Notes: generated from the letters alone by a model not told the origin. DNA of 64,000 nucleotides from Adiantum capillus-veneris (GCA_014529385.2 CM043949.1:143671242-143735241), one strand, 5' to 3'; shown: positions 1 to 13,517, counted from the stretch's first letter. Made by a program: numbers and translations.

Positions 1-44
1 GCATCTAAGGATTCAAAGACTTTGTCGACCAAGACTAAACCTCC

Positions 45-300
45 CTAGTTAGTCTTTGACTTTTTAGGTCCCTTTGCATTTTTTTTTCTTTCTTGCTCTT
101 GTCTAAGCTGTTCTTTTGTTTGATTTAGTTCAGTTTCTAAAGCAGCTTTCTCATGCAGCCTCTTTGCTTTCATTTTATTCCTTTTGGCTTTCCATGATTT
201 TCTTCCCATTCTCATCGAGAAGTTCTCGAACAGCCAATGTGGCTTCCTCCTCAATGATTGTGTTTTTTAGCATCTTCTTGAGCTTGAGCTCAAGTCATCA
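45..300 (-). pseudogene. Lysine-rich coding fragment, unrecognised
   Basis: A minus-strand coding-like stretch fills the short end of the first contig. Read from about 300 downward, one frame gives an acidic helical segment containing IIEEEATLAVRELLDEN. It stops near a run of A bases, and a second frame carries on with a strongly basic coiled-coil tail containing LEKAALETEL-like heptads (AALETELNQTKEQLRQEQ) and ending KKSKTN at a TAG. The switch between frames looks like one small indel. No catalytic motif or signal is visible and I cannot name the family. It is unrelated to anything else in the window. The next 200 bases are N, so its upstream exon, if any, is not visible. Confidence 0.3.
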
Positions 301-330
301 CATTTAAAGGAATTATGGTTCTACCTCGGG

Positions 331-530
331 NNNNNNNNNNNNNNNNNNNNNNNNNNNNNNNNNNNNNNNNNNNNNNNNNNNNNNNNNNNNNNNNNNNNNN
401 NNNNNNNNNNNNNNNNNNNNNNNNNNNNNNNNNNNNNNNNNNNNNNNNNNNNNNNNNNNNNNNNNNNNNNNNNNNNNNNNNNNNNNNNNNNNNNNNNNNN
501 NNNNNNNNNNNNNNNNNNNNNNNNNNNNNN
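331..530. other. Assembly gap (200 N)
   Basis: Exactly 200 unknown bases. The second gap in the window is also exactly 200 N, which suggests a fixed-size scaffold gap rather than a measured distance. The adjacency of 1-330 to the sequence after the gap is therefore inferred, not read. Confidence 0.98.
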
Positions 531-800
531 GCCTCCCTCTCGAATACTTGTGAGGGATCCGACTCAATCAAGCTTGTGACTTCTACAAGATCAGCAGTCA
601 ACCCACTAAAAACTATTGGATCACGGTTGGAGACTACCTCCTCGGCTTGTGCACGCCGCAGCTCACCTTGTGCTTCTCGTACCCACACATCATTAAATGC
701 ATCCCCATGGACAATGCACATATTGTGCGATACCAAACATGTGCAAATCATCTTTGGGACATTGTGAAGAAGCATGTCACAACGCTATAATAGAACTCTA
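531..800 (-). pseudogene. PIF/Harbinger transposase C-terminal relic (copy A)
   Basis: The minus strand encodes a segment with VPKMICTCLVSHNMCIVHGD, close to the LLHN-type C-terminal signature of plant HARBI1-like DDE transposases, followed by an acidic, charged tail. Just upstream (about 790-1000) the reading is interrupted by several stops, so the catalytic DDE part is unreadable. The gap at 331-530 removes the C-terminal end in this copy; copy B shows it. The relic is a dead PIF/Harbinger ORF2. No Myb-like ORF1 partner was recognised nearby. Confidence 0.6.
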
Positions 801-1817
801 AGACGAGCCACATCGAGCCACAATGCCTATCCTACTTGTGGGCCATCATTGGTGACCGAGTGGCCAGATGCCTTGCACATGGTAATCTATCCAAACAACC
901 ATAATTTCTTGTCCCAAAATCATATCAAATAAAAGGCTCCAAAAAATGGGAAGACACCTCTAAAGTGCACAATGGTAGATTGGGCAAGCATTTGCGAAGA
1001 ACACTACAACAATGACCCCTGTCTACTCCACCAAAAGGTATGTCAAGGTACGCTGTATTTCTAAGGCTTCCATATTGGAAGGACTTATGAATACAACACC
1101 TCTTAGATCCCATGCACATATTCAAGAATGTAGCTCACACCCTATGGGACCACATTATAGGAAAAGGGGGCTCTTTGGAGGCAAGGGAGGCTTGAAACAT
1201 CTCCAGCTAGCCTCTGTCACTCCATGTCGAGCCCCCAATGGGAATATTGTGCTTCCTAAAGCCCCATGGATTCTAACCAAAGATGAGCTAGATTGAGGGA
1301 ACAGTTCCATTGTATCTATTTGCACACCAACCGGATACATGAAGTCACTAAAGGGAGCTTTCACAAAAGCAAAAAAAGGTGCAAGCATTCAATTGTATGG
1401 GTTGAAGTCCCATGATTGGCACAAGATGTTACAAGTCATTTTTTCAATCATTCGTTATCCTCTCCCTCGTTTTGTGTAGATGTTGATTTTTTTGTATGAC
1501 TAAAATCATATTTTGTTTTAATCTTTTGACATTGTAGTTCATTTCGTTGGTGAGTACGTACATATGCCAAGACAACTAAATGAGGAAATCTATTTTCAAG
1601 CTTGGGAGATAGTAAGGTACATCATATCTCTATTCAGCTAAATTTTTCTATATACACTATATCCTCAACATGCACTTAGTCTACTATTGTGTTATCTATA
1701 GAGTTGTAAGCTCCAAAGAAATTGAAATAGATTCCATTCCTACTGCTTAAATGCTAGAGAACAAGAGAAAGTACAAATAGTGAGACTACAGGTCGAGCCA
1801 GAGGCATGCATGGCCAA
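801..1817. other. Unassigned flank between Harbinger relic and Gypsy-1
   Basis: About 1 kb of sequence that probably includes decayed Harbinger transposase (minus strand, 801 to ~1,130) and then AT-rich DNA with no convincing ORF. I see no right-hand Harbinger terminal repeat here. The short ORFs at 925-1125 (-), 1012-1296 (+) and 1155-1388 (-) overlap each other and have no recognisable motif. Confidence 0.5.
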
Positions 1818-2145
1818 TGTTAACATTAGATATATTTTCAGCCAAGTGTTGGTAGAACTTTAGCTTTTAACTTTTAGTCTTTTGTAAGTTAATTGACTTG
1901 TACCTCTTCATTTCTGGAAGTAAGTTACCTCGCACCCCTTGTAATGAGATGTAAGAGAGAAAATGGAATGAATGAAGGGTTCTGGCTATGGAGTATCTCA
2001 GTTTCTCTCTATTCTCTATATTCAGTCTTTATTCTGTTCCCTGAATCTGTACTGCAACCCGAATAGGAAATGAAACTGTGTTAATTCTGTGATGAATTAC
2101 TGTAATCTCTTGATACATGATTCAGTTGTAAATGCCTCAATAACA
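1818..2145 (+). repeat. Gypsy-1A 5' LTR (complete or 5'-truncated)
   Basis: Starts TGTTAAC and ends AATAACA; it matches the 3' LTR over 10,985-11,326. The 3' copy carries an extra 12-13 bp near its end (around TTCCCTATCTCC). A purine tract GATGGGGG lies about 175 bp upstream of the matching block in the 3' copy, so the true LTR could start at 10,810 and this 5' copy would then lack about 175 bp. I could not match the bases after the LTR to a tRNA primer site. Confidence 0.75.
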
Positions 2146-2491
2146 CTTGGCAATGTTCTTGATTGTGGAGCAAACTTTGATCAAGTCAAAATGGGCAATG
2201 GGATGATTTAGTAAGGGCATATGGCGGTTGCAACTAGAGATTTCCTGACAGCTTTCTCCAATTCGCAATCAGAGGAAGAGGAGCAGGAAGAATACAATCG
2301 TATTTTGCTTTAGGACCATTTTTGACACTACCCAATGATATAAAACTTCAAATCGCTTCTAGGGTGTTTCAGTATTATAGGGCGTTGTTACTCCCATTTG
2401 GATTATCTAATGGTCCAATTAGTCTAACTAATTGTTCCAATAGTATGCAACTCAAAATTTTCATGAAAATTACAAGCAAAAGAAGATATGT

Positions 2492-3718
2492 ATGAGTGAT
2501 TCAAAGGATCCACCACCAAAAATCTCCTATGGCACTAGGTTTCAAAGAAGAAGATGGGATTCATGGTTGGAATTTCAACTTCAAAGAATAGGTAGTCATA
2601 TATGGGAAGAGATTCCTGAAGTAGAAGCAGTTACAAGTTTGCCACCAATTTCTGAAGGGACAGGATCTAGAGGGACTAGCAACACAAGTGGAGATCAACA
2701 ACAAGAAGCAGGGTAAACTTCTTCACCTAGGCCAACAGAGAAGGGAAGAAACCCAACTCCTGAAAGGGTCATCCATCAGTTAGTTGGCATTCAGGCACTA
2801 CATCAATTTTTGAGGGCAAAGAGGCAACTGCAGTTTCCTACAGTACCACCACCTTTACCATTGTTGAACTTCAATCCTTTGGGAGGTCAACAAATTCAAC
2901 AAGTACCCATTATGGCACAACCGCCACTCAACCCTAAAGTCAGGGCAACATAATTTAGTGGGAAAGAATCCCAGGATGCTGACAGTCATGTGGGACAGTT
3001 TGAGACAAGATGGTCTACTAGTGGGTATGATGTACTTTATAATGATACTATCAAGAAGGAGTATTTTGCAGTAACATTGAAGGGAAAATCCATGTCCTGG
3101 TTCATGCAATATGGTACTGTTGCATTCCCTGATTATGATAATTTGAAAATCAAATTTTTGGCCAGGTTCAGGGTAGAGAAAACCCCTGAAGATGTTCTGA
3201 AGAAAATCAAAAAAATAAAGCGAAAGGATTTGTTGGTAGAAGACTATGCCCATCAATTTAGAAACTTGATGAACAGGTTGCAAGCCAATCAACGACCTTC
3301 TTGGGAGCAATTGGGTGACTACTTCTGTAGAGGTTTGAGGAAGCATTTGAAGAGTGCAATTGCAAGTCATGCTCCTCTTACCCAACCTCAAGATTTTGGA
3401 AACATAGTAGATGTAGCCATGAGAGTTGAGAGAACATATGGCACCAGTGAACAAAAGAAAAGTAAGAAGAAGAAGTCCAAGCAGGACTCAGAGGAAGAGG
3501 AAGAGGATTCAGATTCAGATTCAGAGGATGATGATGATGAGGAAACAGATTTTGATTCTAATCAAGAGACAGATTTTGAGGATGAGGAAGAGGACACATG
3601 GAGTGCCAAGAAGAAGAAATCCAAAAAGAAAGGATCAAAGTCAAAGAAACAAAATAGCAAAGGCAAAGCCAAGAATGATAAGTTTGAAGCTAAGGAGCCA
3701 AATAATATCAATAAATAG
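2492..3718 (+). pseudogene. gag: Gypsy-1A gag (capsid polyprotein), two internal stops
   Basis: Encodes the structural protein that forms the virus-like particle. One frame runs from ATG at 2492 to a TAG at 3716 (about 408 codons), broken by TAA at 2714 and about 2951. The middle holds a retrotransposon gag domain, with SWFMQYG, FLARFRVEKTPEDVLKK and AHQFRNLMNRLQ as recognisable helices. The C-terminal third is low complexity: a Lys-rich stretch, then a long Glu/Asp/Ser acidic run, then another Lys-rich run, so it is strongly charged in blocks. The zinc knuckles follow in another frame, implying one or more frameshifts near 3,720-3,770. Confidence 0.85.
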
Positions 3719-3782
3719 ATTTTGGACAAACTGAAGGAGATGCAGCCACAATCATTTTTCTAGTCCTGCCAAATCACCATAT

Positions 3783-4057
3783 TGTCAGGTATGTCAAAGG
3801 CCTGGACATGATTATGATAATTGCTACTATAACCCTAACTTTAGAGGAAGAACACCAGCACATATTTTGGTCAAAATGGAATCAATTGCAAATTGGTGGC
3901 ACCACAACCCTTTAGGGGTAGATTTCAGATTTCCAATCAACCACGGTAATTTCAACAAGGGAGTTGAAAAAATGTGACAAGATTTCAGCAATCAAACAAT
4001 ACAATGCAGCCATGTACTTATTGTGGTACAATCGGGCACAAGCAAGGACCTTCTTGT
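3783..4057 (+). pseudogene. Gypsy-1A nucleocapsid, two CCHC zinc knuckles
   Basis: Two RNA-binding knuckles follow gag. The first, 3783-3824, reads CQVCQRPGHDYDNC and fits CX2CX4HX4C. The second, 4013-4057, reads CTYCGTIGHKQGPSC and fits CX2CX4HX5C. An in-frame TGA separates them at about 3975, where a Trp codon is likely to have been. Paired knuckles of this type bind and package the element RNA. Confidence 0.75.
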
Positions 4058-4639
4058 GAGCTTTGGTGTAAGCATAGAAATGAGAGAGGGATTTGAATTG
4101 TGAACTTCAACTCTCCAAATACAGGAACTGGTTCTTCTAATGATGGAAGAATGAAACAACCAACTCAGGTTAATGCAGTCTTTTTGGAAGAAATTGATAT
4201 TTCAATAGAAAAGAAGGGCAGTCAATAAGCAGAAACTGCCTGCAAATTACTGTTTATTGAGGAACCAGGGGAAAAACACAAACTCATACACCCATTCTTT
4301 ACATTCTTCTCAGTGTGATTATTCTCAATGTATTGAAATTGAAGAAGTGCTGGAGAAACCATTGGCAGCACAGAGTTTGGTTATTACTAGGTCCAAAGGG
4401 AAGTTGCCCCCACAGGAAAAGGAACATGGGAAAGATCCTCAGGATCCTATTGATTGGAAAGCTCAGGATAAAATCCGAAGAGGAGTTCTAAAGGAAATCC
4501 AATCCAATCAAAAAAACTGAAGATTCATCACATTTTTGGCCAACTAGTTTAGTGCAAAAAATATGGAAGAATTTGGACAGTAAACGATCCAATTCTGAAG
4601 AGTTACAGTATCACGTGAAATTAGATAATTCAATACAGT

Positions 4640-5275
4640 CTCTTGCTAAGCGTCTCTCAGATGATTCTTTTTGAAGCATTTATGGATGCCCATATTTCAA
4701 TGAAGGTGGGACAACTGTTGAAATTAGTTCCTGACTTTAGTCAAGGATTCCTCAGGAAACTGACAAATCAGGTCAGAGAAAAGGATTTGCAACAGAAGGA
4801 GGAAATGAGCAACATTCATCTGGCACATATCCATTCTGGAGAGGTAGCACCAGTAGATGTGGACTACAAGGTTCCAGTAATCAATATTTCCACTAGGAAA
4901 GCATATTTGTAAGATGTGTTAGTGGATGGAGGATCAAGGGTAAATATCCTTCCTGAATCAGTTTGTAAGAAACTGAATTTAACCAAATGGTAACCTGCAC
5001 CTTTTCAAGTGAAGATGGCAGACCAAACAAGAGTACATTCTTTGGAAATTTGAGGAATCGGACTATCAGTGTTGCATGATTAATCTTTGTTGTTAATTTT
5101 GTGATTCTAAGATTGGAGGAAACAGCATTCTTCTATCCAATGATCCTCGGAAGACCATGGTTAAGAGCAGCCAAAGTTAAACAACTTTGGGGTGCAGACA
5201 CCATTTTTATTAAACAAGGCAAGAAGAAGGTCATTCCTAGGAAAACTATCCCACCTGGTTTTTGACCCATGTATG
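4640..5275 (+). pseudogene. Gypsy-1A aspartic protease
   Basis: Retropepsin-like domain that would cut the gag-pol polyprotein. The active-site motif VLVDGGSRVNIL is at about 4,916-4,951; DGG instead of D-S/T-G is common in some plant Ty3/Gypsy lineages, so it need not be a lesion. The C-terminal signature MILGRPWLRA is at about 5,140-5,170. Stops interrupt the frame just before the active site (TAA after KAYL) and at several later points, including one TAA after NLTKW that is GAA in copy B. Confidence 0.75.
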
Positions 5276-5705
5276 CAGAAGGCATCAACATGGGAGAAGT
5301 TATTGAACAAGATGAGGAAGAAGAATTCATTCAAAAGAAAGAGAGAGTCGTTCCTATTTTTTAAGTAGATGTGCAAAAGATTGCAGATGCAGTTCAAAAA
5401 CAGGTAGAGTCACCTGACATAAGACTGAGAGATAACAGAAATGTTTCAGGTAGTACAGTTATTACTAAAACGTTGCAAGAGGAGCAGGAAAAAATAGAAA
5501 CAATAAAGCATGCAAAGAGAATGTTTGAGGAGCAAATGTCAAAGAGTTCAAGAGTCAGAGAAGATTATTTAGAAGATATAATTTGGGAGAGGAAAAAGAG
5601 CCCAAATTTGTCAGGGTGTCCACTGAATTGGACCTGAATTTTAAGAGGTCATTGAAAACCTTATTGCAGAAGTTTAAAGATGTTTTTGCCTAATCTTATA
5701 ATGTT

Positions 5706-6509
5706 ATGAAGGGAGAAGATCCAGCAATATATCAGCATAAAATCAATTTAAAAATTGATGCAGTACCGGTGAAGCAGCAAAGGTATAGGATGAATCCTAA
5801 CTATGCCAAACAGGTGAAGGAGGAAATAGATAAACTGATGGAAGTAGGTTTCATCTATCCAGTGGATAAAGTAAATTGGTTGTCACCCATTGTGATGGTT
5901 CCAAAGAAAAATGGCAAAATCAGAGTCCATGTGGATTACAGAGAATTGAATGCTACTACAATTACTGATCCATTTCCATTGCCTTAGTGTGATACAATGC
6001 TAGATGCAGTTACAGGAAAGGAAATGTATAGCTTTCTAGATGGTTTCAGTGGCTATAATAAGGTTAGTATGGCTTTGGAGGACAAGGACAAAATTGCTTT
6101 TATTATAGAATGGGGTGTATATGCTTCCACGGTAATGAACTTTCGACGGAAGAATGCACCACCAACTTTTCAGAAATGGATCATGGAAGTTTTTCATTCT
6201 TACCTGACAACATTCATGAAAGTGTTTTTGCATGACTTTAGTGTCTCAGGAAATAAAAATGAATATTTGTTTCATTTGAGGTTATGTTTTCAGAAATGCA
6301 GGAAGGCCAGGATGTCACTCAACCCTGCAAAGTGTGCATTTGCAATGAAAAGGGGAATTTTCTTGGGTCACATAATCAGTCAAGAAGGCATTGCAATTGA
6401 CCCCAAGAAGGTGGAAACTATTTTGAAAGAACATGCTCCTAAAAATGTCAAGCAGCTGATGAGATTTGTTGGGCAGGTTAAATGGCATACAAGGTTTTTG
6501 AGATACTAG
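5706..6509 (+). pseudogene. Gypsy-1A reverse transcriptase, first catalytic Asp replaced
   Basis: Copies element RNA into cDNA. Motifs in order: WLSPIVMVPKKNGKIRVHVD and YRELNATTITDPFPLP (5,876-5,985), a TAG, then FLDGFSGYNKV with the first metal-binding Asp, and VFLHDFSV at about 6,221-6,244, where the family has an MDDF/LDDF box. The first Asp of that pair is His here (CAT), so polymerase chemistry should be lost. NPAKCAFAMKRGIFLGHIIS and the thumb segment NVKQLMRFVGQ follow. Apart from one stop the frame is open across both halves. In copy B a 4-bp deletion adds a frameshift. Confidence 0.88.
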
Positions 6510-6629
6510 CTCATGGATGCTTACCCCTGACTTATTTAACCAAAAAGAATGTGGATTTTTGTTTGGAAGGAGGAGCAAGAAAGGGCTTTTACTTTATTGA
6601 AGAAGATGCTAGTAATTGCACCTATCTTA

Positions 6630-6990
6630 ATTTCTTCCAATTGGAAACAACCATTCCACCTATTTGTAGATGCTTCTCATTCATCCATTGGTGTAGTTTT
6701 GATGCACGAAGCTGAAAAATAATGGTTTAAACCAATCTACTATGCAAGCAGGGTGTTGTCCTCTGCAAAAAAAAAATATTCAGTCACTGAAAGGGAATGT
6801 CATGGGATGATTTTTGGACTTCAGAGTTTCAGGAATTATCTGTTAGCCAATCAGGTAACCATTCATGTAGATCATCAAGCCTTGGTGTATTTGGTGAACA
6901 AGCCACATTTGTCAGGAAGACTGGCTAGATGGGTTCTATTCAGTAACTCACAAACCAGGTCAGGAGCAGGTTATTGCAGATTATTTGACT
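6630..6990 (+). pseudogene. Gypsy-1A RNase H
   Basis: Degrades the RNA strand during reverse transcription. The Gypsy-type RNase H core is readable with its three acidic positions: FHLFVDASH (about 6,655), YSVTERECHGMIFGL (about 6,778-6,822) and VTIHVDHQALVYLVNKP (about 6,858-6,905). An in-frame TAA follows AEK near 6,720, and the frame drifts at GRLARWVLF. The domain sits directly between RT and integrase as in other Ty3/Gypsy elements. Confidence 0.8.
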
Positions 6991-7227
6991 AGATTGGCTA
7001 CAGGTGAAGCTCCCACTCAGGCAATTGATGAATTACGTTATGCAAATCTGTACCCAGTTTAGATGATTCAAGACAAGGATTCATGGTATGTAGACATGTT
7101 GTACTTTCTTCTTGAAGGTGTTTTACCAAGACAAATGGTAGTTACACAAAGAAAGAAACTTGCATGGAAAAGCACGTCTTTTACAGTAATAATGGAAAAA
7201 GGGAATTGATCAGATTCTTAGGAGATG

Positions 7228-8340
7228 TGTGGAACATTTTGAACAGTATTATCTGAAGCTCATCCAAGTAATGCAGGAGGTCATTTTTTAGGGGATATTA
7301 CAACAAAGAAAAACTTACAACCAGGTTTGTGGTGGCCATCAGTTTTTAAGGATTCCCATCAGTTTGTGAAGTCATGTTTGACGTGTCAAAGGGATGACAA
7401 ACCCCTGAATGCTAATAGAATGCCTTTACAACCTGTTCTACCACTTGCACCTTTTCATAAATGAGGGTTAGATTTTGTGGTCCCTGTGAAGCCAACAACA
7501 AAGTTTACTGGGAACAAATATATTCTTGTGGCAACTAACTATTGTACCAAGTAGGTAGAAGCATAGTCCATGAGAGATAACAGAGCAGAGAGTGTGGCTA
7601 GATTTATTTACAAAAACATAATGACGAGGTTTGGATGTCCAGTTGAATTGGTTTCAAATCAGGGAGGACATTTCATCAACAAGGTAATCAGGAAGCTTAC
7701 TGAATATCACCTAATTATCCATGAAAAGTCCATAGTCTACTATCCACAGGCTAATGGTTAGGCAAAATCTACTAACAAAACTTTTGTAAGAATTTTGAGA
7801 AGAATTGTTTCAAAGAACAGGAAAGACTGGGATACAAAATTGGATTCAGCACTGTAGGCATTCAGAACAGCATTCAAAGTAAGTACAGGGATGACACCAT
7901 TCAAGATGGTGTATGGTCTGGAAGAAATTGTCCCAATGGCATTTATTGTTCCTAGTTTGAGAATTGCAATTCAATAAAAATTTTCAGCGGATGAATCATC
8001 AGTTTGTAGACAGGAACAACTACTGAAATTGAAGGAAAGCAAGATTCAAGCTGCTTATATAACTGAAGCTATTCAAAGGAGAAGATAGGCTTGGGTAGAC
8101 ATGAATATAAAATAAAAATCATTTTCACAAGGAGATTGGGTCCTGGTGTACAATAGAAGACTTGGCAAGAGGCCGAGAAAACTCAAACTGAGGTATTTGG
8201 GTCCCTTTCAAATTGCAGAAGAGATAGGTAGGGGATTCAAAATTTTTATTGGCAGACTCCGAGGGAAGAATATTTCCTAAAGCAATGAATGGTTTTCCAC
8301 TGAAACCTTTTGTGGGTGGGAACCCTCATTTCAAGAGTAA
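7228..8340 (+). pseudogene. Gypsy-1A integrase, DDE triad altered to D-N-K
   Basis: Would insert the cDNA. The N-terminal HHCC zinc domain is visible as EAHPSNAGGHF and then CLTCQRDDKP. The core has GLDFVVPV (first Asp kept), LVSNQGGHFI where the second catalytic Asp is Asn, and NG(stop)AKSTNK where the catalytic Glu is Lys. Both replacements fit single G-to-A changes. At least seven in-frame stops interrupt the domain, several at expected Trp or Gln. The C-terminal part keeps the GDWVLVYNRRLGKRPRKL and LGPFQIAEEIG DNA-binding fold. No chromodomain follows. Confidence 0.85.
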
Positions 8341-8533
8341 GATTAATGATGAGTTAAAGCATGTGGCAAATTTTGTGGGTATTTACATGGTTAGTGTTGA
8401 GCGGTCACGTCGGGTAGATTCAAAACTCGAATTTAAACGTTACCCTGAGGCAATTTTTTCACAAGTTACTTTCCTTTCATGCTGCACGCGTTTTCTTCTT
8501 ATAGCCTTGTGCATTTAACTGCTCTATGTCGCC

Positions 8534-10783
8534 ATGTCTAAGAAAGCCCTCACCACAGATGTTTCCTCTACTCTGCCTTCACTAAAAACGGATGAGCAAG
8601 CTGCCATGGGGACAAGGAGATCGGCGCAGAAATCTCTTCTCACAGTTCAGGCCATTGCAGTTGCAGATGTCATCATTCATGAAGAGTTGTCAACACCTCT
8701 TGAGGAGTCACCACTTGCCATGGAGAGTGGTCATGTTGACTACAACTTCCTTGACATGCGTCATGAGTTAGGTTTACAGGTGGTGGCACATAAAGATTGG
8801 CTCAAGAGGATTGGGTTACTTTAGTATGCAATGTTGCCCTAGAAACATTGGAAAAACAATCAATCCCTGATGACTTTGTTAAGTCATATTCAAGATACTA
8901 AGGGTAACTTCTATGGCAGTTTTTGGTTAGGCCTTGAGTTGATATCTTTAGTATTTCGACTTCACTTGGAGGATGATAACTCAGTGGCTAGAGCTTCACA
9001 TGCCTTAATAGAATCAGAATTTGGTCAAGCACAGGGGGACAAGGTTTACTAACCAGTAAGAAAACTGCAGAATCCTTACAGATTTCAGCAAATCAAGTGG
9101 TTTTTGGAGAAGGTTTGTGTTTTGGTAAAGCTTGAATACATTTCTCAAGAGAATTATGCTCTTCTTCATGCTGCAGAATGTGGTAGAAAAATAGGTTGGG
9201 CCAATTTATTGTTTCAAAGGATCAGTTCAGAAGTGTTTCTAAAAAATAAAAGAAAGGATAGATCCACAAAGATTGGGGCTTTTCTGAGTGCCCTACAGGT
9301 TCATGCTTTGAGTATGACAACATTGGGGAGTTTAACTGACAAGGATTTTGTTTTTGGGGGACAGATTGAAGGTAACAAAGAAGCAGAAGTCGGCAGTTCT
9401 CAGGCAGAACATAGGACGAAGAAACTGCAGGATTTTTAGGCCCAAGACAAGACACCATCAAAAACTGTCAAGGATGAAGATGACATGTGGAAAAGTTTAG
9501 AGAATCAGTTTAATATTGATCTAGACACTTCAATGGGGACCTCAAAACCCATTACAAATGTTGAAGCAGGTAATGTTTTCTCTTCTAAGCCATCCTTGAA
9601 ATTGAAGAGGAGGAAAATGGAGAGTCCTACAACAGAAGTCAAACCAAATTTGGGGGAAGGTGTGTTGCTCAGTAAGTTTGGAGATCAAATTACAATTTTT
9701 GAGGTTTATAAAGCTCTTGACCTTGTTAGAAACTTTGCATCATAGAGCCAACTAAACAGCTCAGTGCTCCAAAGAGAAAAGTTTCAGTTGTGGAAACTCA
9801 GATTGCCTAACTACAAAGTGTTTCTAGACAGACTGAGGAGGATGCCAAGCTGATTTCGGATCAGGAGGGTATTATTGTTAAAGTGAAGGATGACTTACTA
9901 CTAGCTAACAATTCTGTGGAATTTTATAGGGCTCAGTTGCAAAGAAGGAAAAAGTCATCATACATTATTCAGTCCTGGAAGGAACAATGGCTATCAACTC
10001 TAGATACCGAATTGGAGGTATTGAAAAATGATCATTCTCAGTGCAATCTGAGAATAGTGTGCTTTTGAGAATAGTACATGCTTGCCAAGAACTAGAGGCA
10101 AAACTGTGGGACATGTCTGATGAAGATTTAGATTTGGATGCGTGGTATTTACTGCCACATGATGTTGACGTACTGAAGACTGAGGTCAAAAAAAGGGAGA
10201 GCAGGTGTGGTTGGAATTAAAAAGGAGAATGGTTTCTCTAGTTAATATTCCATACCAAAGTTTTGCCAGGGACGAGAAAACTGGTGAATATAAGCTTCTT
10301 GAAAACCAATTTGAGGACCTCAAAAAAGAGTTTAATGATTTCAAAGTGCTAAAGCCTACAGATGTCTTTCAAGAACAGAAAACTGAACAGGAGAAACTCC
10401 ATCAGGTAACTAAGAAAGTTGCACATGTCCTTGAGGGAACAAAGGATTTCCACACTCTTATAGATGCAATAGAGATACATGAGGCTCTGAATCTGGATCT
10501 AACAGCACATGTTACTGAGCAGGTTACTAATCTGAACCTGAAGGAGTTGGAGGCAAGTACAGGTACTATAGCCAAGGTTGTTCAAGATATTTTGGGCAAA
10601 GAAGATGTAATTGGGAAATTTCTAGACTTTCAGCAAGAGGAAACCTTGAAAAGAAATGAGGAGGAGGTTGCAATAACCACCAGGGATGAAATTAGACCTG
10701 CAGCATTGACACATCCATCACTTTCCTTGGAGGAGCCTATGAATGAGTTACCAGGGGATTCTGATATTCACTTACTAGGATAG
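8534..10783 (+). pseudogene. Gypsy-1A extra ORF after pol, function unknown
   Basis: A coding-like region of about 2.25 kb lies between integrase and the 3' LTR on the sense strand. From ATG at 8534, frame 2 is held across stops at 8822, 9050 and 9437 to about 9,745. The reading then moves to another frame (VKVKDDLLLANNSVEF), and a further open segment, 10,205-10,783, follows. The first half is mixed helical, with KNKRKDRSTKIGAFLSALQ; the second half has long charged coiled-coil segments (LENQFEDLKKEFNDFKVLK). I see no signal peptide, no membrane segment and no cysteine-rich ectodomain, so it does not look like an envelope gene. Tat/Athila elements often carry unrelated ORFs in this position. 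Product unknown. Confidence 0.6.
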
Positions 10784-10809
10784 TGTTTTTTAACGCTAAT
10801 GGATGGGGG

Positions 10810-11326
10810 TGTCTTATTGGTATAATATTATGTATTTGTACAAATCGGATTCAGTTCCAGGCACTGTACTTTTCATACTGTTATCTAGTAAGCACTTAGA
10901 ATTGTTTGTGCAACAAGGGATTAATGGGTGTCAAGTCAAATGTTTTTTTGACCCAAATTTTTTTTGCCACCGGGCTGTGCCAGGTGTTAACCTTAGATAT
11001 ATTTTCAGTTAAGTGTTGGCAGAACCTTAGCTTTTAACTTTCAGTCTTTTGTAAGTTAATTGGCTTGTACCTCTTCATTTCTAGAAGTAAGTTATCTCGC
11101 GCCCCTTGTAACGAGATGTAAGAGAGAGAATGGAATGAATGAAGGGTTCTAGCTATGGAGTATCTCAATTTCTATCTATTCTCTATATTCAGTCTTTATT
11201 ATGTTCCCTGAATCTGTACTGCAACCTGAACAGGTAATGAAACTATGTTAATTCTGTGAGGAAATACTATAATGTCTTGATACATGATTCAGTTGTAATT
11301 CCCTATCTCCAATGCCTCAATAATCA
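10810..11326 (+). repeat. Gypsy-1A 3' LTR (start 10,810 or 10,985)
   Basis: The segment certainly shared with the 5' LTR is 10,985-11,326, from TGTTAACC to AATAATCA. A purine-rich tract ending GATGGGGG just before TGTC at 10,810 is a good polypurine-tract candidate, which would make the LTR 517 bp. The 4-bp CCAA after the end (11,327-11,330) matches the bases just before the 5' LTR (1,814-1,817), which favours the shorter LTR. I cannot decide between the two. Confidence 0.7.
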
Positions 11327-13345
<2,019 letters not shown>

Positions 13346-13517
13346 ATGTACACTATGTTTTTTATGATTGTATGGAAATTCATGTGATGTAGTCTCCATA
13401 CAAAAAAACCTTGCTCCCTCTCAACAAGGTTGTGTGTCCACCACCACATCCACCACCATCCTCAAGTGCAAAGATTGTTGGGGACAAGGACTATAGCATT
13501 TTATTTTATTTTGAGAG

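Larger units (their letters stand above)
1818..11326 (+). mobile_element. Gypsy-1 copy A: Ty3/Gypsy LTR retrotransposon, inactive
   Basis: A 9.5-kb element in the order LTR, gag, CCHC knuckles, protease, RT, RNase H, integrase, extra ORF, LTR, which is the Ty3/Gypsy domain order. Both ends share a block starting TGTTAAC, and the element is flanked by the 4-bp match CCAA. Every ORF is cut by stops, mostly at positions where the family has Trp or Gln. The same lesions appear in the second copy at 31,460-40,963, so the element was dead before the large duplication. No chromodomain was recognised after integrase; the extra ~2.2-kb ORF before the 3' LTR recalls the Tat/Athila group, but lineage is not proven. 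Confidence 0.88.

Noticed and set aside
2855-3454. 199-codon minus-strand ORF, repeated at 32,498-33,097
   Set aside because: It is antisense to the Gypsy-1 gag domain, whose sense frame has clear family motifs. Its presence twice only reflects the large duplication.
8534-10783. Gypsy-1 extra ORF as an envelope-type gene
   Set aside because: No signal peptide, transmembrane segment, cleavage site or cysteine pattern could be seen in any frame. Position alone is not enough.
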